Origin: Kitasatospora sp. CB01950
Lineage (GTDB): Bacteria > Actinomycetota > Actinomycetes > Streptomycetales > Streptomycetaceae
DNA: 64,000 bases
Assembly (NCBI RefSeq): GCF_001905465.1
Contig: NZ_LISX01000003.1
Coordinates: 714,698-778,697, forward strand
Reading direction: 5' to 3'
The notes under the pieces are model-generated. The model did no database searches. It saw nothing but the letters and a program-made list of their open reading frames with translations, and was not told the origin of the DNA. The position numbers and the translations under genes are program-made. Position 1 is the stretch's first letter; each line of letters opens with the position of its first letter. Positions 15,576 to 25,837 of this stretch are shown one piece after another.

Positions 15576-16547
15576 TCAGGAAGTGAACCCGGCGTGCACG
15601 TGGTCGTGGTGCGTCGGGTCGCTGAAGAACTGGTTCGCCGTCGCCCCGCCGGACAGCTGGCGCGGGCCGCCCACGTTGTACGAACCGGCGGCCGCGGCGG
15701 CGCGCATGAAGGAGTCGACCAGGTCGGTGGGGGTGGCCGGGTCCACCACGGGGTGGCCGTCGATCTGCCAGGTGTCGAAGGCCTTCCCCAGCGGGTGGTC
15801 GCTCGGCCGGTCGGTGCCGAACACCATGAGCGGATGGCCGGAGCGCACCACGCTGATCTGGAAGCTGTACGGTCCGGCCAGCGTCAGCATCGCGTTCAGC
15901 GCCGAGTCGTGGACCTGCCCGCTGCGGATGTCCGCGGCGGCGGCCGGCGGCAGCACGATCCGCGGCTGGGCGAGGACCCGGGTCGCCGGGTCGGGGAGGG
16001 CGGCCACTGCCTGGCCGGGGTCGGCGGGGTGCAGGGCGGTGACGTCCCAGCGGGGCGAGGCCTGCGACAGCCGGACGTCGACCGTGGTGCCGGCCGACTG
16101 CGGAACACCGTCCGGCCCGGCCAGCCACTGGCGGCACACCACCAGGACGCTCGCCGAGTCGCTGAGCAGCCCGCCGTACTGGGCGTAGACCACCTCCACC
16201 GCCGCCTGCGGGCTGTCGGCCAGCAGCGGCCCGCCCTGCTGGGCCAGCCCGGCCGGCAGCCCGAGCGCCGCCACCCGCTGTCCGGCCGCTGCCGCGCCCT
16301 GCCCGCCCGGCGGCCAGGTCCCGATCGCCTCCACCACCTGGACCGCCCGGAGTTTGACGTCCGGTTGGAGCTCGCCCGGCCCCGGCTGCCAGGCGGCGGG
16401 GGCCGGGAACGCGGAGCCGGCCGGTGACGGGGACGGCGAGGAGTCGTTCCGGGCGGTCGGGCGGGACGAGGAGCAGGCCGTCAGGACGCAGCCGAGCCCG
16501 CCCAGCAGGACGGCCCGGCGACCGGGCGGGGACGAAGGGGCGTTCAT
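15576..16547 (-). CDS. Lipoprotein with D,D-carboxypeptidase-like (peptidase M15 type) zinc fold
   Basis: 323 residues with an Arg-containing signal and lipobox LTAC (about residue 25), then a Ser/Pro spacer. The C-terminal third carries SDHPLGKAFD (an SxHxxGxAxD zinc-site pattern) and ends with HDHVHAGF (HxH), both typical of M15/Hedgehog-type peptidases that cut peptidoglycan crosslinks. The middle part (about 50-210) has no recognised domain. It is predicted to act at the outer face of the membrane on the cell wall. The Arg pair near the N-terminus might allow Tat export. It precedes the 14707 lipoprotein on the same strand. Confidence 0.8.
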   Translation of the reverse strand: MNAPSSPPGRRAVLLGGLGCVLTACSSSRPTARNDSSPSPSPAGSAFPAPAAWQPGPGELQPDVKLRAVQVVEAIGTWPPGGQGAAAAGQRVAALGLPAGLAQQGGPLLADSPQAAVEVVYAQYGGLLSDSASVLVVCRQWLAGPDGVPQSAGTTVDVRLSQASPRWDVTALHPADPGQAVAALPDPATRVLAQPRIVLPPAAAADIRSGQVHDSALNAMLTLAGPYSFQISVVRSGHPLMVFGTDRPSDHPLGKAFDTWQIDGHPVVDPATPTDLVDSFMRAAAAAGSYNVGGPRQLSGGATANQFFSDPTHHDHVHAGFTS

Positions 16548-16625
16548 CCGGCCAGTGTCGGACGCGCGGACGCGATCCCGGCGGCCGACCCGCCGCGAGC
16601 GCCTGTCCCGGCCCCGGGCGGACCG

Positions 16626-17270
16626 TTACAGCAGGACGGCCGCGACGGTGCCGCCCGCGACGATCGCGAAGAAGACCACGAGGGTGGTGACCACCGTGGA
16701 CCGGCGCAGGTAGAAGTCGTCGCGCCAGGGCGCGTAGCGGTTGACGAGGACCCGGCTGCCGGTGTACCCGCCGGCGGCGAACAGCAGGAGGCCGAAGGTG
16801 AGTTGGAGCGCTCCGGGCAGGCCCCAGTCGTCGAGGCCGGTCCGGCAGGAGCCGTCGGGCGTGCAGCGGACGTTCACCACCTGGCCGCTCTGCAGGACGT
16901 GCGGAGCGTCGAGGTGCCACGGCTCGGCGGTGACGCCGGACGGGCCGTCGGCACCCCGGCCCTCGCAGGTGACGTCCGGCCTGTGGTCGCGTCCGAGCAG
17001 CTTCGGGACGGTCCGGCAGGAGGTGACGGTCATCCGCAGCTGCGGCAGGCCGGCGGCGTCGGACCGGTCCCACAGGTTGCCCGCCCCGAACACGAGCATC
17101 AGGGTGCCGACGCCCAGACCGAACAGGCTGATGAAGGCACCGAGACGCGGGTTGTCGCGGTCGAACGGGTCGCGGCCCCGCCACATCCGCGGCCGCTTCT
17201 TCCGCACGGCCTCCCGCTCGCGCCGTGCGGCGGCCCGCCGGGCTTGTGCCTGTCGTCTCCGTCGCGCCAC
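16626..17270 (-). CDS. Small membrane protein with extracytoplasmic Cys-rich loop (paralogue A)
   Basis: 214 residues. The start is uncertain: GTG 17270 is chosen, GTG 17315 is possible. A very basic N-terminus leads to a first membrane helix (about 50-72), then a loop with the paired-cysteine pattern TVTSC...DVTC...VNVRCTPDGSC, a second helix, a basic loop containing NRYAPWRDD and a third helix at the C-terminus. The neighbour at 17355-17990 has the same plan (LRMTVTSC..., VKVRCTEDGVC, DRYAPHRAE), so the two are tandem paralogues. The degraded copy at 763-1182 is a third. The loop is similar in feel to DUF3592-type proteins. The function is unknown. Confidence 0.7.
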   Translation of the reverse strand: MARRRRQAQARRAAARREREAVRKKRPRMWRGRDPFDRDNPRLGAFISLFGLGVGTLMLVFGAGNLWDRSDAAGLPQLRMTVTSCRTVPKLLGRDHRPDVTCEGRGADGPSGVTAEPWHLDAPHVLQSGQVVNVRCTPDGSCRTGLDDWGLPGALQLTFGLLLFAAGGYTGSRVLVNRYAPWRDDFYLRRSTVVTTLVVFFAIVAGGTVAAVLL

Positions 17271-17354
17271 GTCGATCCCCGCTCCCCCCGGTCGTACGAA
17301 GACCGTGCGGCCCACAACGTACTCGCACCGCAGCGGAGTTGGGGCGGGGGGTGG

Positions 17355-17990
17355 TCAGATGAACATGTACAGCAGCGACCCGGCGACGGTGAGCAGAACG
17401 GCGCCGACGGCGGACCGGGCGAGGGCGCGGCGGACCCGGCGGCTGCGGAGGAGCTCGGCGCGGTGCGGGGCGTACCGGTCGACGGCGCGGACGGTGACGG
17501 CGGCCAGGCCGGCGCCGGCGAGCAGGAGCCCGCCGACGGTGGAGAGGATCGCGAGGACGTGGCGGCCGACGGTGAGGGCGTCGCAGACGCCGTCCTCGGT
17601 GCAGCGGACCTTCACCACGGTGCCGGCCGGGTACTCCTGCGGCGCGTCCTGCAACTGCCGGCGCCTGCCCGTGAGGCCGGTGCCGGCCGGGTCGGCGGTG
17701 CCGTAACAGGTGGTGGTCGAGGACTTGGCGTGGTGCTGGGTCGCGCAGGAGGTGACGGTCATCCGCAGCTCCGGTCGGTGGTGCTGGTCGGCGAGATCCT
17801 GGGTGAGCAGGATGCCGCCGAACAGCAGCAGGGCGCCGATTGCCGTCTGGATCGCTGGGAGCAGCAGCCTCGCGGCCCGGTTCCTCGGCCCGGCCGGCCG
17901 GGGCTCGCCGCGTTTCGGAGTGGGCCCGTTCTTCGTCCGGTCGGGCTTCCTCGTCCGGTCGGGCTTCTTCGGCTGCCGCTGGGTGGCCAT
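17355..17990 (-). CDS. Small membrane protein with extracytoplasmic Cys-rich loop (paralogue B)
   Basis: 211 residues from ATG 17990, preceded by GGGTGAGGG. The N-terminus contains the tandem peptide repeat KPDRTRKPDRTK, encoded by a direct DNA repeat of about 18 bases near 17934-17970. Three membrane helices surround a loop with cysteines in TVTSCATQ, TTTCYG and VRCTEDGVC. The shared words LRMTVTSC and RYAP with paralogue A, 85 bases downstream on the same strand, show a recent duplication. The pair may be an operon. I cannot assign a function; the Cys pattern suggests disulfides in a loop exposed outside the cell. Confidence 0.7.
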   Translation of the reverse strand: MATQRQPKKPDRTRKPDRTKNGPTPKRGEPRPAGPRNRAARLLLPAIQTAIGALLLFGGILLTQDLADQHHRPELRMTVTSCATQHHAKSSTTTCYGTADPAGTGLTGRRRQLQDAPQEYPAGTVVKVRCTEDGVCDALTVGRHVLAILSTVGGLLLAGAGLAAVTVRAVDRYAPHRAELLRSRRVRRALARSAVGAVLLTVAGSLLYMFI

Positions 17991-18085
17991 GACGGCCCTC
18001 ACCCCTTCCCCCGTGCGAGGCGCGCTGGTGCGGGGCGCGCAGGCACAACCTACTCCCGCGCCGGGGCCGCGGATAGGATCATGGA

Positions 18086-18502
18086 ATGACCGAGTTCCGC
18101 ATCGTGGAAGCAGTGGGGCTGTCGTCCCGCGAGACCTGGCGGCGCGTCACCGACTGGCCCCGGCACGGCGAGGCGGTGTCGTGCACCGTCGTCACCGGCG
18201 ACGCACGCACGGTCGTCGCGCGCACCGGGATCGGCCGGTTCGCGTTCGCGGACGTGATGGACGTCGAACGGTGGGAGCCCCCGCAGGGCCCCGACGGGGT
18301 CGGGCGGTGCCGGCTGGTCAAACGCGGGCCGGTGGTGACGGGCTGGGCCGAGATCGAGGTGCAGCCGTACCGGGGCGGCAGCGCCGTCCGGTGGCGCGAG
18401 GAGCTGCGGATCGGGGTGCTGCCCGCACTGTTCGACCGGCCGACCGCGTGGTGCGGCCGGGTGGTGTTCCGGCGGGCGCTGCGCAGGCTGCTGCGCCGAT
18501 GA
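18086..18502 (+). CDS. SRPBCC-family protein (START/polyketide cyclase-like)
   Basis: 138-residue small soluble protein. The ordering of helix, beta strands (WRRVTDWPRHGEAVSCTVV, EIEVQPYRGGSAVRWREEL) and a C-terminal amphipathic Arg-rich helix fits the SRPBCC fold. This fold forms a hydrophobic pocket for lipids, polyketides or cofactors. ATG 18086 follows a purine-poor leader, but the conserved start fits the fold. It is divergent from the 17355 membrane protein and convergent with gdhA through a shared terminator. No ligand can be named. Confidence 0.85.
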   Translation: MTEFRIVEAVGLSSRETWRRVTDWPRHGEAVSCTVVTGDARTVVARTGIGRFAFADVMDVERWEPPQGPDGVGRCRLVKRGPVVTGWAEIEVQPYRGGSAVRWREELRIGVLPALFDRPTAWCGRVVFRRALRRLLRR

Positions 18503-18504
18503 GA

Positions 18505-18536
18505 AGGGCCCGGACCGCCGCCGCGGTCCGGGCCCT
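18505..18536. terminator. Bidirectional hairpin terminator
   Basis: AGGGCCCGGACCG-loop-CGGTCCGGGCCCT, a 12-13 bp perfect stem between the SRPBCC gene (+) and gdhA (-). Confidence 0.85.
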
Positions 18537-18552
18537 CACGGGTGGCGATGCG

Positions 18553-20280
<1,728 letters not shown>

Positions 20281-21987
20281 CTACGTCCGGGGCTGGATCC
20301 ACCAGGCGGTGGTGGCCGGGGGGAGGGTGTCGGGCGGACAGGGGGCGGAGGAGAGGAGGGGGGCGCCGGTGACGGGGGCGAGGGCGGGGGTGGTGCCGAA
20401 GTTGGTGGCGACCAGCAGGCCGTCGCCGCGGGTGAAGGCGAGGACGTTGGGCGGGGTCTCCAGCCAGCGGAGCGTGCCCTCGCCGAGCTGCGGGAGCAGG
20501 CGGCGCAGGTGGAGGGCCTCCCGGTACAGGTGGTAGGGGGAGGCGTGGTCGGTGAGGGCGCGCTCCGCGGTGTGCGCGGCGAACGACGGGGGCTGCGGGA
20601 GCCAGCTGGGAGCGGAGCCGTCGGGGCTGAAGCCGAACGGGGCCTCGGTGCCGGACCACGGGAGCGGGACGCGGCAGCCGTCGCGGATGCCCTTGCGGCT
20701 GCCGGTGCGGAAGAAGATCGGGTCGGTGATGACGTCGTCCGGCAGGTCGTCGACCTCCGGCAGGCCCAGTTCCTCGCCCTGGTACAGGTAGGCCGCGCCG
20801 GGCAGCGCCAGCATCAACAGGGCGGCGGCGCGGGCCCGTTCGGGGCTGCCGAAGCGGGTGGTGGTGCGGACCTGGTCATGGTTGTTGAGCACCCAGGTGA
20901 CGGTGGAACCGGTGGCGGTGATGTCGCGCACCGCCGCGTCGATCACCTGGTGGAAGTGCTCGCTGTCCCACGGGGCGTGCAGCAGGTGGAAGAAGAACGC
21001 CTGGTGCAGCTCGTCCGCGCGGACGTACTTGGCCTGTTCGGCCGGGGTCGGCACGGACGCCTCGCCGACCAGCAGCCGCTGCCGGCCGTCGAGTTGGGTG
21101 TACTCCTCGCAGATCGCCCGCCAGGTCCGCCAGATGTCGTGCACCTCGGGCTGGTTCCAGGCCAGCGGGTTGACCGAGTCGCGGGTGCGCTCGTCGGCCT
21201 CCGGGTCGGGGGAGTCGGGGAGTTCGGGGTGCTTGAAGAGGCCGGCGGCGACGTCGATGCGGAAGCCGTCCACGCCGCGGTCCAGCCAGAACCGCAGGAC
21301 CTTCTCGAACTCGGCCGGGACCTCGGGGTTGCGCCAGTTCAGGTCGGGCTGCTCGGGGGTGAACATGTGCAGGTACCACTGGCCGGCGGTGCCGTCCGGC
21401 TCGGTGATCCGGCTCCACGCGGGGCCGCCGAACATCGCGCGCCAGTTGTTGGGCGGCAGTTCGCCGTCGGTGCCGCGGCCGTCCGCGAAGTGGAAGCGCG
21501 TCCGCTCGGGGCTGCCGGGGGCGGCGAGCAACGCGTCCTGGAACCACGGGTGTTCGGTGGAGCAGTGGTTGGGCACGGTGTCCAGCACCAGGCGCAGGCC
21601 CAGCTTGCGGCAGTCCTCGACCAGCAGGTCGAAGTCCTCCAGGGTGCCGAACATCGGGTCGACGCCCTTGTAGTCCGCGACGTCGTAGCCGTGGTCGTGC
21701 TGCGGCGACGGGTAGAACGGGTTCAGCCAGACGCCGTCCACGCCGAGGCGCTTGAGGTACGGCAGGCGGGCCCGCACGCCCGGCAGGTCGCCGATGCCGT
21801 CGCCGTTGGAGTCCTGGAAGCTGCGCACGTACACCTGGTAGATCACCGCGTCGCGCCACCACAGGGCGTCCGGCGCGACCGGCGCCTGCTGCTCGGCGGG
21901 GAGCTCGTGCTCCGTCGGAGCGGCGGCGGACGGGCCGGGGACCTGGGCGGGGCGCGGCGGGTCGCCGGGGACGACGGACGTGATCAT
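20281..21987 (-). CDS. GH13 alpha-glucosidase
   Basis: 568-residue alpha-amylase-family enzyme of the oligo-1,6-glucosidase/alpha-glucosidase type (GH13, probably subfamily 30), releasing glucose from maltooligosaccharides in the cytoplasm. The catalytic triad is visible: nucleophile Asp in DGFRIDVAAGL, acid/base Glu in LLVGEAS and transition-state Asp in VLNNHDQVR. VIYQVYVRSFQDSNGDGIGD and LDTVPNHCS are family blocks. There is no signal peptide; the first 40 residues are a Pro/Ala-rich extension. ATG 21987 has GTGAAGGTGA upstream. It stands alone, without maltose transporter genes. Confidence 0.93.
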   Translation of the reverse strand: MITSVVPGDPPRPAQVPGPSAAAPTEHELPAEQQAPVAPDALWWRDAVIYQVYVRSFQDSNGDGIGDLPGVRARLPYLKRLGVDGVWLNPFYPSPQHDHGYDVADYKGVDPMFGTLEDFDLLVEDCRKLGLRLVLDTVPNHCSTEHPWFQDALLAAPGSPERTRFHFADGRGTDGELPPNNWRAMFGGPAWSRITEPDGTAGQWYLHMFTPEQPDLNWRNPEVPAEFEKVLRFWLDRGVDGFRIDVAAGLFKHPELPDSPDPEADERTRDSVNPLAWNQPEVHDIWRTWRAICEEYTQLDGRQRLLVGEASVPTPAEQAKYVRADELHQAFFFHLLHAPWDSEHFHQVIDAAVRDITATGSTVTWVLNNHDQVRTTTRFGSPERARAAALLMLALPGAAYLYQGEELGLPEVDDLPDDVITDPIFFRTGSRKGIRDGCRVPLPWSGTEAPFGFSPDGSAPSWLPQPPSFAAHTAERALTDHASPYHLYREALHLRRLLPQLGEGTLRWLETPPNVLAFTRGDGLLVATNFGTTPALAPVTGAPLLSSAPCPPDTLPPATTAWWIQPRT

Positions 21988-22042
21988 GCGTCACCTTCAC
22001 GGAAGCGCGCGAGGGAGGTCGCGCTGGCAGGCGCGGGAACCG

Positions 22043-22087
22043 GCTGACTGGCCGTCAGTTCCTCTGGGATACCTGCATGTTAGGTAT
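22043..22087. promoter_or_regulatory. Inverted repeats upstream of the alpha-glucosidase and PadR genes
   Basis: CTGAC-N5-GTCAG at 22044-22058 and ATACCT-N7-AGGTAT at 22069-22087 lie in the divergent promoter region. The second is a candidate operator for the adjacent PadR regulator. No direct proof. Confidence 0.4.
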
Positions 22088-22295
22088 GAGGCCGAGTGCA
22101 TGTCCAGGAGACTGCCGGGACGGTTGTCACTTCCCGTGCCTCAGGGTGTCACCTCTCGGGCGGATCCGGGTGCGGTTCCGGACGAATAACCGGGCGCGCA
22201 TCGGGGTAGGGCAGCGCCCAGGAGCGCCGCCCCGGCGCACGGCCGACCAGGGCCCGACCGCCCGGCGCACCCCCGAAGTTCAAGGAGGCACCCGC

Positions 22296-22799
22296 GTGCG
22301 GCTACCCCTGCTCGCACTGCTCGCCATGGGACCCGCGCACGGTTACCAGCTCCGCCGGTCCCTGGAGACGACCTTCGGCCCGGCCTACCCGCGCACCAAC
22401 GACGGGCAGGTGTACATCACGCTCGGCCGGCTGGAGAAGTCCGGCCTGATCGAAGGCCAGGACGTCGCCCAGGACGGCCGCCCCGCCAAGCGGGTGTTCG
22501 TGCTCACCGACTCCGGGCGGCGCGAGCTCGCCGACTGGTTCGCCCGGCCGTCCGAGGGCGCCAAGGTCCGCGAGGAGTTCTTCCTGAAGCTCGTGCTCGC
22601 CCCGCAGACCCGGCTCGCCGACCGGCGCACGCTGATCGACGTGCAGCGCTCGCACTGCCTGGCCGCCCTGCGCGGACTCGACGCCAGCGCCGACCGGTCC
22701 CGCGAACACGACGTCTCCCGGCTGCTGATCGAGGGCGCCGTGCTGCAACTCAAGGCGGAACTGGACTGGTTGGAGCGCTGCCAGCAGGAGTTCACCTAG
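22296..22799 (+). CDS. PadR-family transcriptional regulator
   Basis: 167 residues from GTG 22296, which has AAGGAGG seven bases upstream; the longer frame upstream lacks coding character. The N-terminal winged helix is clear (LLALLAMGPAHGYQLRRSLE, NDGQVYITLGRLEKSGLI, VFVLTDSGRRELADW). It is followed by a C-terminal dimerisation helix bundle. PadR proteins repress nearby stress or transport genes and respond to phenolics or antibiotics. The usual ABC-transporter partner is missing here; the next gene downstream is a SnoaL-like protein. Its target may be the divergent glucosidase or its own promoter. Confidence 0.92.
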   Translation: MRLPLLALLAMGPAHGYQLRRSLETTFGPAYPRTNDGQVYITLGRLEKSGLIEGQDVAQDGRPAKRVFVLTDSGRRELADWFARPSEGAKVREEFFLKLVLAPQTRLADRRTLIDVQRSHCLAALRGLDASADRSREHDVSRLLIEGAVLQLKAELDWLERCQQEFT

Positions 22800-22819
22800 G
22801 CCTGCGACCGGAACGGGCG

Positions 22820-22860
22820 CACGCGCAACGGCCGGTACTGCTCACGCGCAACGGCTGGTA
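22820..22860. repeat. Direct repeat of CACGCGCAACGGCYGGTA
   Basis: Two 18-bp copies (22820-22837 and 22843-22860) differ at one base and start 23 bases apart, about two helical turns. They lie between the PadR stop and the SnoaL-like start, so a paired binding site is possible. Confidence 0.6.
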
Positions 22861-22870
22861 TGACTGGGGC

Positions 22871-23248
22871 ATGCAGGAAGAGACGGCACGCACCGCGATC
22901 GACACGTTCATCTCCGCGTTCAACGCCTCGGACGACAGCTATGTGACTGCCCTGCTCTCGCAGGCGCTGACCTCGGACGTGGTCTTCTGGGGGCCGTTGG
23001 GCCGCAGCGAAGGAATCGCGGCGGTCGAGCGGTTCGTGCTGGACATCCGGCACCACCCGGCGGGGACCGGCACGATGGCGCGCTGCTCGGCGGTGGACAT
23101 GCCCGACGAGTGGGCCCGGTACCGGTGGGTCTTCACCACGCCGGACGGAGGCCCCCGCCTGGCGGGAACGGACGTCGTCCATCTGCGGCGGAGCCTCATC
23201 GACCAGGTCATCGTCTTCGCGGGGGAGATCGAGCCGTCCGCCGCCTGA
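22871..23248 (+). CDS. SnoaL-like/NTF2-fold protein
   Basis: 125-residue soluble protein with the SnoaL-like order: an N-terminal helix (TARTAIDTFISAFNASD), then strands ending in VVHLRRSLIDQVIVFAGEIEP. This fold is used by ketosteroid isomerases, cyclases and many small hydrolases. ATG 22871 follows the direct repeat without a strong ribosome site. It is 72 bases after the PadR gene on the same strand. No catalytic residue pattern allows a substrate guess. Confidence 0.85.
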   Translation: MQEETARTAIDTFISAFNASDDSYVTALLSQALTSDVVFWGPLGRSEGIAAVERFVLDIRHHPAGTGTMARCSAVDMPDEWARYRWVFTTPDGGPRLAGTDVVHLRRSLIDQVIVFAGEIEPSAA

Positions 23249-23320
23249 GCCGTCCGTCTGTCGCTGTCCTTCTCGCGCACGTGTCCCGTTCGGCACTCCG
23301 GGGCTGCGGTTCGAGGTCGG

Positions 23321-24136
23321 TCAGGCCGGGGCCTGGGAGGACCCGGCCCGGGAGGCTCCGGTCCGGGAGACTCCGGCCTGGGCGGCGGAGGCCGTCATGC
23401 CGGTCAGCATCCAGTCCAGGGCGCGGTGGAAGTGCTGTTCGCGCAGTACGGCCTCGGGCCCCTTCGGGCGTTCCGTCAGCGCGCCGGACTCGGCGATCGA
23501 CGGGACCTTCGTGACCGCCTCGGTGATCTCGGCGATCAGGCCCTCCTCGGTGGTGCCCGCCGCGTCCGCCTTCTCCTGCCAGTTGACCTCGACGGCGGTG
23601 AAGCCGTACGTGTACTGGAAGATCGCCGAGAGGGCGGCCATCGCGTCGGCCTCCGACAGCGGCGAGCTGCGTGCCACCTGCACCGCCCGGGCGGAGTACC
23701 GCACCGAGTTCGGGCCGATGTTCAGATAGTCGTTGAAGAGCCGCACCGCCCACGGGTGCGCCAGCATCGCCGCCCGCCAGGTGACCGCCAGCGCCCGCAG
23801 GCCGTCCTGCCAGCCGAGGCCGTCCTCGGGTCGCGGCAGCTCCATCTCGCCCGACACCACGTCCAGCGCCAGCTCCAGCAGGTCCTCCTTGTCGGCGACG
23901 TACCAGTACAGCGACATCGGCGTGACATCGAGCCGGGCCGCCAGCGCGCGCATCGAGAACTTCGTCTCGCCGTGCTCGTCCAGCAGCCGCACCGCCGCCG
24001 CGACGATCACCTCGCGGTCCAGCCCGCCCGCGCCGCCGGCCGCGGGGCTCGCCGCGCGGGTGCTGCGGCGGCCCCGGGCGGGCTGCGGGGTGAGCCAGAC
24101 GCTCTTCTTGACCTGTGAGGCGCGCTTGACGGCCAC
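23321..24136 (-). CDS. TetR/AcrR-family regulator
   Basis: 271-residue repressor. A basic N-terminal tail (about 38 residues) precedes the helix-turn-helix (FSMRALAARLDVTPMSLYWYVADKEDL), and the remainder is a TetR C-terminal domain with a low-complexity Ser/Ala/Gly tail. It lies 99 bases downstream of an MFS efflux gene on the same strand, so both are probably one transcription unit controlled from the large palindrome at 25792-25837. That would make it an autoregulated repressor of its own pump operon. ATG 24136 follows GGAGCAG. Ligand unknown. Confidence 0.92.
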   Translation of the reverse strand: MAVKRASQVKKSVWLTPQPARGRRSTRAASPAAGGAGGLDREVIVAAAVRLLDEHGETKFSMRALAARLDVTPMSLYWYVADKEDLLELALDVVSGEMELPRPEDGLGWQDGLRALAVTWRAAMLAHPWAVRLFNDYLNIGPNSVRYSARAVQVARSSPLSEADAMAALSAIFQYTYGFTAVEVNWQEKADAAGTTEEGLIAEITEAVTKVPSIAESGALTERPKGPEAVLREQHFHRALDWMLTGMTASAAQAGVSRTGASRAGSSQAPA

Positions 24137-24235
24137 GCTGCTCCTTCGCGTAACGGGGGCCGGGGGCTGGACAGTGGGACCACGGTACGCGTTCGGGCCC
24201 GCGCGAGGTGCGCGGGCCCGGGGTGCTCGGTGCTG

Positions 24236-25762
24236 CTAAGCCGCAGGTGAGGGCTCCGGCACCGGAGCGGGAGCGGCCGGCGGATCGGAGCGGCGCAGCA
24301 GCGCCGCCGAGACCAGGCCGCCGAGCAGGATCGCGGCGGCGCCGATCAGCTGGCTGGAGGTCAGCCCGTCGGAGAACGCCGTCCGCACCACCTCGCGGAC
24401 GCCGTCGTCGGGTGCGGCGGCCAGCGCGTCCGGCAGCGACTTGGCGGCCGAGTCGGGCACCTGGGCGGGCAGGCCCGACGCGAAGCGCGAGCCGAGCACC
24501 GCGCCCAGCACGGCCACGCCGAGGCCGCCGCCGAACTCGGTGGCGGTGCCCTGCACGCCCGCGCCCGCGCCGGCCCGCTCCGGCGGGATCGAGCCCATCA
24601 GGGCCGTGGCCATCGCCGGTTGGGCCACCGCGATGCCGGCGCCCATCAGCAGCAGGCCCGCCAGTAGACCGGTGTACCCGTGTGCCGAGCCCGTCACGGC
24701 GATCAGCGCGAGGCCGCCGGACAGCAGCGCCATGCCGAGCGCGACCGCCCCCGGGAAGCCGAGCTTCGGCAGCAGCCGGGCGCCGACACCCGTCAGGTTG
24801 AGCAGCACGATCATCAGCGCCAGCGGGGTCATCCGCAGGCCGGCCTCCAACGGGCTGTAGCCGAGCACCAGTTGCAGGTACTGGGTGAGCAGGAACAGCG
24901 AGCCCGCCATGCCGAAGGCGACCAGGACGCCGCCCGCCGCCGCGCCGTTGAACCGGCGGTTGCGGAAGAAGGCCATGTCGAGCATCGGCGTCGGGGTGCG
25001 CAGCTCCCAGGCCACGAACGCGGACAGCGCCGCCACGCCGATCGCCGCGGCCAGCAGCACCTGGCCCGAGCCCCAGCCGTGCACCGGGCCGGAGATGATC
25101 GCGAACACCACGCCGACCATGCCGACGGTGGACAGCACCGCGCCCGGGATGTCGGGCCGGCGGCCGGCCGGGTCGCGGCTCTCCGGCAGCAGGCGGGCCA
25201 CCGCGAACAGGCCGATCAGCGCCACCGGAAGGTTGATCAGGAAGATCGAGCCCCACCAGAAGTGCGCCAGCAGCACGCCGCCGAGCAGCGGGCCGCCCGC
25301 GAACCCGAGCGAGCTGACGGCACCCCAGATGCCGATCGCCTTGGGCACCTCCTCGCCCTGGAAGACCTGCATCACCACGGCGAGCGTGGTGGTCATCAGC
25401 AGGGCGCCGCCGATGCCCATGCCGGCCCGGGCGGCGATCAGTTGGCCGGTGGACTGGGCGAAGGCCGCCGTGGCGGAGCCGATGCCGAACAGCGCCAGCC
25501 CGGCCAGCAGGGCGCGCTTGCGGCCGTACCGGTCGGCGAGGCTGCCGGCCGTCAGCAGCAGGCCGGACTGCACCAGCGAATAGGCGTTGATCATCCACTG
25601 GATGTCGGCCGTGCCCGCGCCCAACTCCTCGGTCAGCGAAGGGATCGCGACGTTCAGCACGGTGTTGTCGAGCAGGACCACCAGGGTGGCCAGGCACACC
25701 ACCGCCAGGATCACCCAGCGGCGTGGGTGCGGGGTGGGTGCGGGAAGGGACGGCTGTGACAA
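24236..25762 (-). CDS. MFS multidrug efflux transporter, DHA2 type
   Basis: About 508 residues with 14 hydrophobic helices, EmrB/QacA family. LDNTVLNVAIPSL on helix 1 and GSLADRYGRKRAL (motif A) are diagnostic. Start choice: an ATG at 25804 lies inside the large inverted repeat, so it is more likely upstream of the transcript. TTG 25762, with GGGGG a few bases before, fits better. The next gene downstream on the strand is a TetR regulator. The substrate is unknown. It is a distinct second pump beside that at 7279, with a different gene order. Confidence 0.9.
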   Translation of the reverse strand: MSQPSLPAPTPHPRRWVILAVVCLATLVVLLDNTVLNVAIPSLTEELGAGTADIQWMINAYSLVQSGLLLTAGSLADRYGRKRALLAGLALFGIGSATAAFAQSTGQLIAARAGMGIGGALLMTTTLAVVMQVFQGEEVPKAIGIWGAVSSLGFAGGPLLGGVLLAHFWWGSIFLINLPVALIGLFAVARLLPESRDPAGRRPDIPGAVLSTVGMVGVVFAIISGPVHGWGSGQVLLAAAIGVAALSAFVAWELRTPTPMLDMAFFRNRRFNGAAAGGVLVAFGMAGSLFLLTQYLQLVLGYSPLEAGLRMTPLALMIVLLNLTGVGARLLPKLGFPGAVALGMALLSGGLALIAVTGSAHGYTGLLAGLLLMGAGIAVAQPAMATALMGSIPPERAGAGAGVQGTATEFGGGLGVAVLGAVLGSRFASGLPAQVPDSAAKSLPDALAAAPDDGVREVVRTAFSDGLTSSQLIGAAAILLGGLVSAALLRRSDPPAAPAPVPEPSPAA

Positions 25763-25791
25763 GGGGACCCCCAGGGCGGACACGGTCGGGC

Positions 25792-25837
25792 ATGCGTTGT
25801 ACACCGTAGAGGAATCCTTCTACGATGTACAACGCAT
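25792..25837. promoter_or_regulatory. 46-bp near-perfect inverted repeat, likely operator of the MFS-TetR operon
   Basis: ATGCGTTGTACACCGTAGA (25792-25810) and TCTACGATGTACAACGCAT (25819-25837) are 19-base arms with one mismatch around an 8-base centre. Within each arm TTGTACA gives a second level of symmetry. It lies just before the likely MFS start, the expected place for a TetR operator. Confidence 0.75.

Noticed and set aside
14707..18048. Minus-strand open frame of 1,113 codons
   Set aside because: Only the last 248 codons encode a protein-like sequence (lipoprotein). The rest is out-of-frame Arg/Pro-rich translation of three other genes.
23290..23320. GGTTCGAGGTCGG as a tRNA T-loop
   Set aside because: No acceptor stem or anticodon arm can be built around it; no tRNA was found in the window.
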